A DNA stretch of 64,000 nucleotides from contig NW_020825607.1 in the NCBI RefSeq assembly GCF_003286085.1, positions 1-64,000 on the forward strand. Reading direction: 5' to 3'. The first letter of the stretch is position 1. Each line of letters begins with the position of its first letter. This document shows, one piece after another, positions 63,430-64,000 of this stretch. The DNA comes from Drosophila persimilis (lineage: Eukaryota > Arthropoda > Insecta > Diptera > Drosophilidae). Position numbers and translations under genes: made by a program. The notes below the pieces were generated by a model that searched no databases, had not been told where the DNA came from, and was given only the letters and a program-made list of their open reading frames with translations.

Positions 63430-64000
63430 GCGATCGTATCGTGGGACGTGGCAGTTGGTTCCACCGAGAGCACTCCGGTTATCGCCGAATAGCGCCTTCA
63501 GAACCCCACCGAACTCAGGATCAATACGGAGGTCTTTACTATGCGATATTACCGACAGGTGTCGCCGAGAGTACCTAGGCTACCGCCGGACAGTACTTAC
63601 GGGACCCTGCCGGCCTGAGAGTTACTACGACGCGGAAGGGGGACTTGGCTATGCGGAAATACCGACAAGTATCGCCGAGACTACCTAGGCTATCGCCGGA
63701 TGTACTTACGGGACCCTGTCGGCCTAAGAATTACTACGACGCGGAAGGGGGACTTTGCTATGCGGAAATACCGGCAAGTATAACCGAGAGTGCCTAGGTT
63801 ATCGCCGGACGGCACTTACGGGACCCTGTCGGCCTAAGAATTACTACGACGCGGAAAGGGGACTTTGCTATGCGGAAATACCGGCAAGTATCGCCGAGAG
63901 TACCTAGGCTATCGCCGGACGGTACTTACGGGACCCTGTCGGCCTAAGAATTACTACGACGCGGAAAGGGGAATTTTGCTATGCGGGAATACCGACAAGT
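63430..64000 (+). repeat. ~110-bp satellite array, running off the window
   Basis: The landmark CTATGCGGAAATACC recurs at 63649, 63758, 63868 and 63979 (CTATGCGATATTACC at 63539), giving spacings of 109-111 bp. Each unit contains CCGAGAGTACCTAGGC, CTTACGGGACCCTGTCGGCC and ACTACGACGCGGAA. A degenerate first copy (CCGAGAGCACTCCGG, ATCGCCGAATAG) begins near 63430. I do not recognise the satellite. Confidence 0.85.

Overview
This is animal, almost certainly Drosophila, heterochromatin; I see no bacterial or viral genome organisation. The clearest signs are repeat ends typical of the DINE-1/INE-1 (Helitron/Helentron-related) family, four classes of Ty3/gypsy-like LTR retrotransposon, a BEL/Pao element, and LOA-clade non-LTR elements with a terminal RNase H domain. 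The DINE type (like the ISY/ISX repeats of D. miranda) and the LOA elements (Bilbo/Trim-like) suggest the obscura group, but that is inference. No intact host gene was found. Nested, truncated and locally duplicated transposons on both strands fit a Y or neo-Y, dot, pericentromeric or piRNA-cluster-like region.

Layout. 1-19909: tandem array of DINE-derived units (0.96-3.4 kb), two-and-a-half copies carrying an LTR-leader-gag fragment (P) and three carrying a captured gag-protease fragment (G) of the same family as the full-length element at 29191. 19910-28773: a 4.7 kb tandem duplication of (DINE end + truncated LOA element + minus-strand gypsy-like pol fragment, family F). 29191-34533: full-length mdg3-like gypsy element, minus strand, identical 293-bp LTRs, TTGG target duplication, inserted into F2. 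34741-36134: possible host-gene fragment with splice-like signals, then a 17.6/297-like LTR. 37008-40140: another gypsy-like element whose gag holds about 320 bp that looks like the C-terminal end of a host fatty-acid elongase. 40142-44568: a second copy of the F + host-like segment + LTR block, without the mdg3-like insertion.

44569-49690: two inverted-repeat arms (inverted DINE end + LTR fragment) flank a nearly complete LOA element with an apparent 37-bp target duplication. 49691-53770: DINE pieces, an unidentified insert and a second, decayed LOA-like element. About 53790-63265: an internally deleted family-F element whose 5' LTR is split by a BEL/Pao element (54118-60471, GTGTC target duplication) with a duplicated LTR/primer-binding-site leader. 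63430-64000: edge of a ~110-bp satellite array.

The genes do not form a pathway; they record successive insertion, capture and local duplication. Relative order can be read: F and the host-like segment were duplicated before the mdg3-like element entered one copy; the LOA element entered a DINE; the BEL element entered an F-family LTR. The most notable items are the amplified DINE/gag chimera, the elongase fragment inside a retrotransposon gag, and a recently moved gypsy element that still carries coding lesions.
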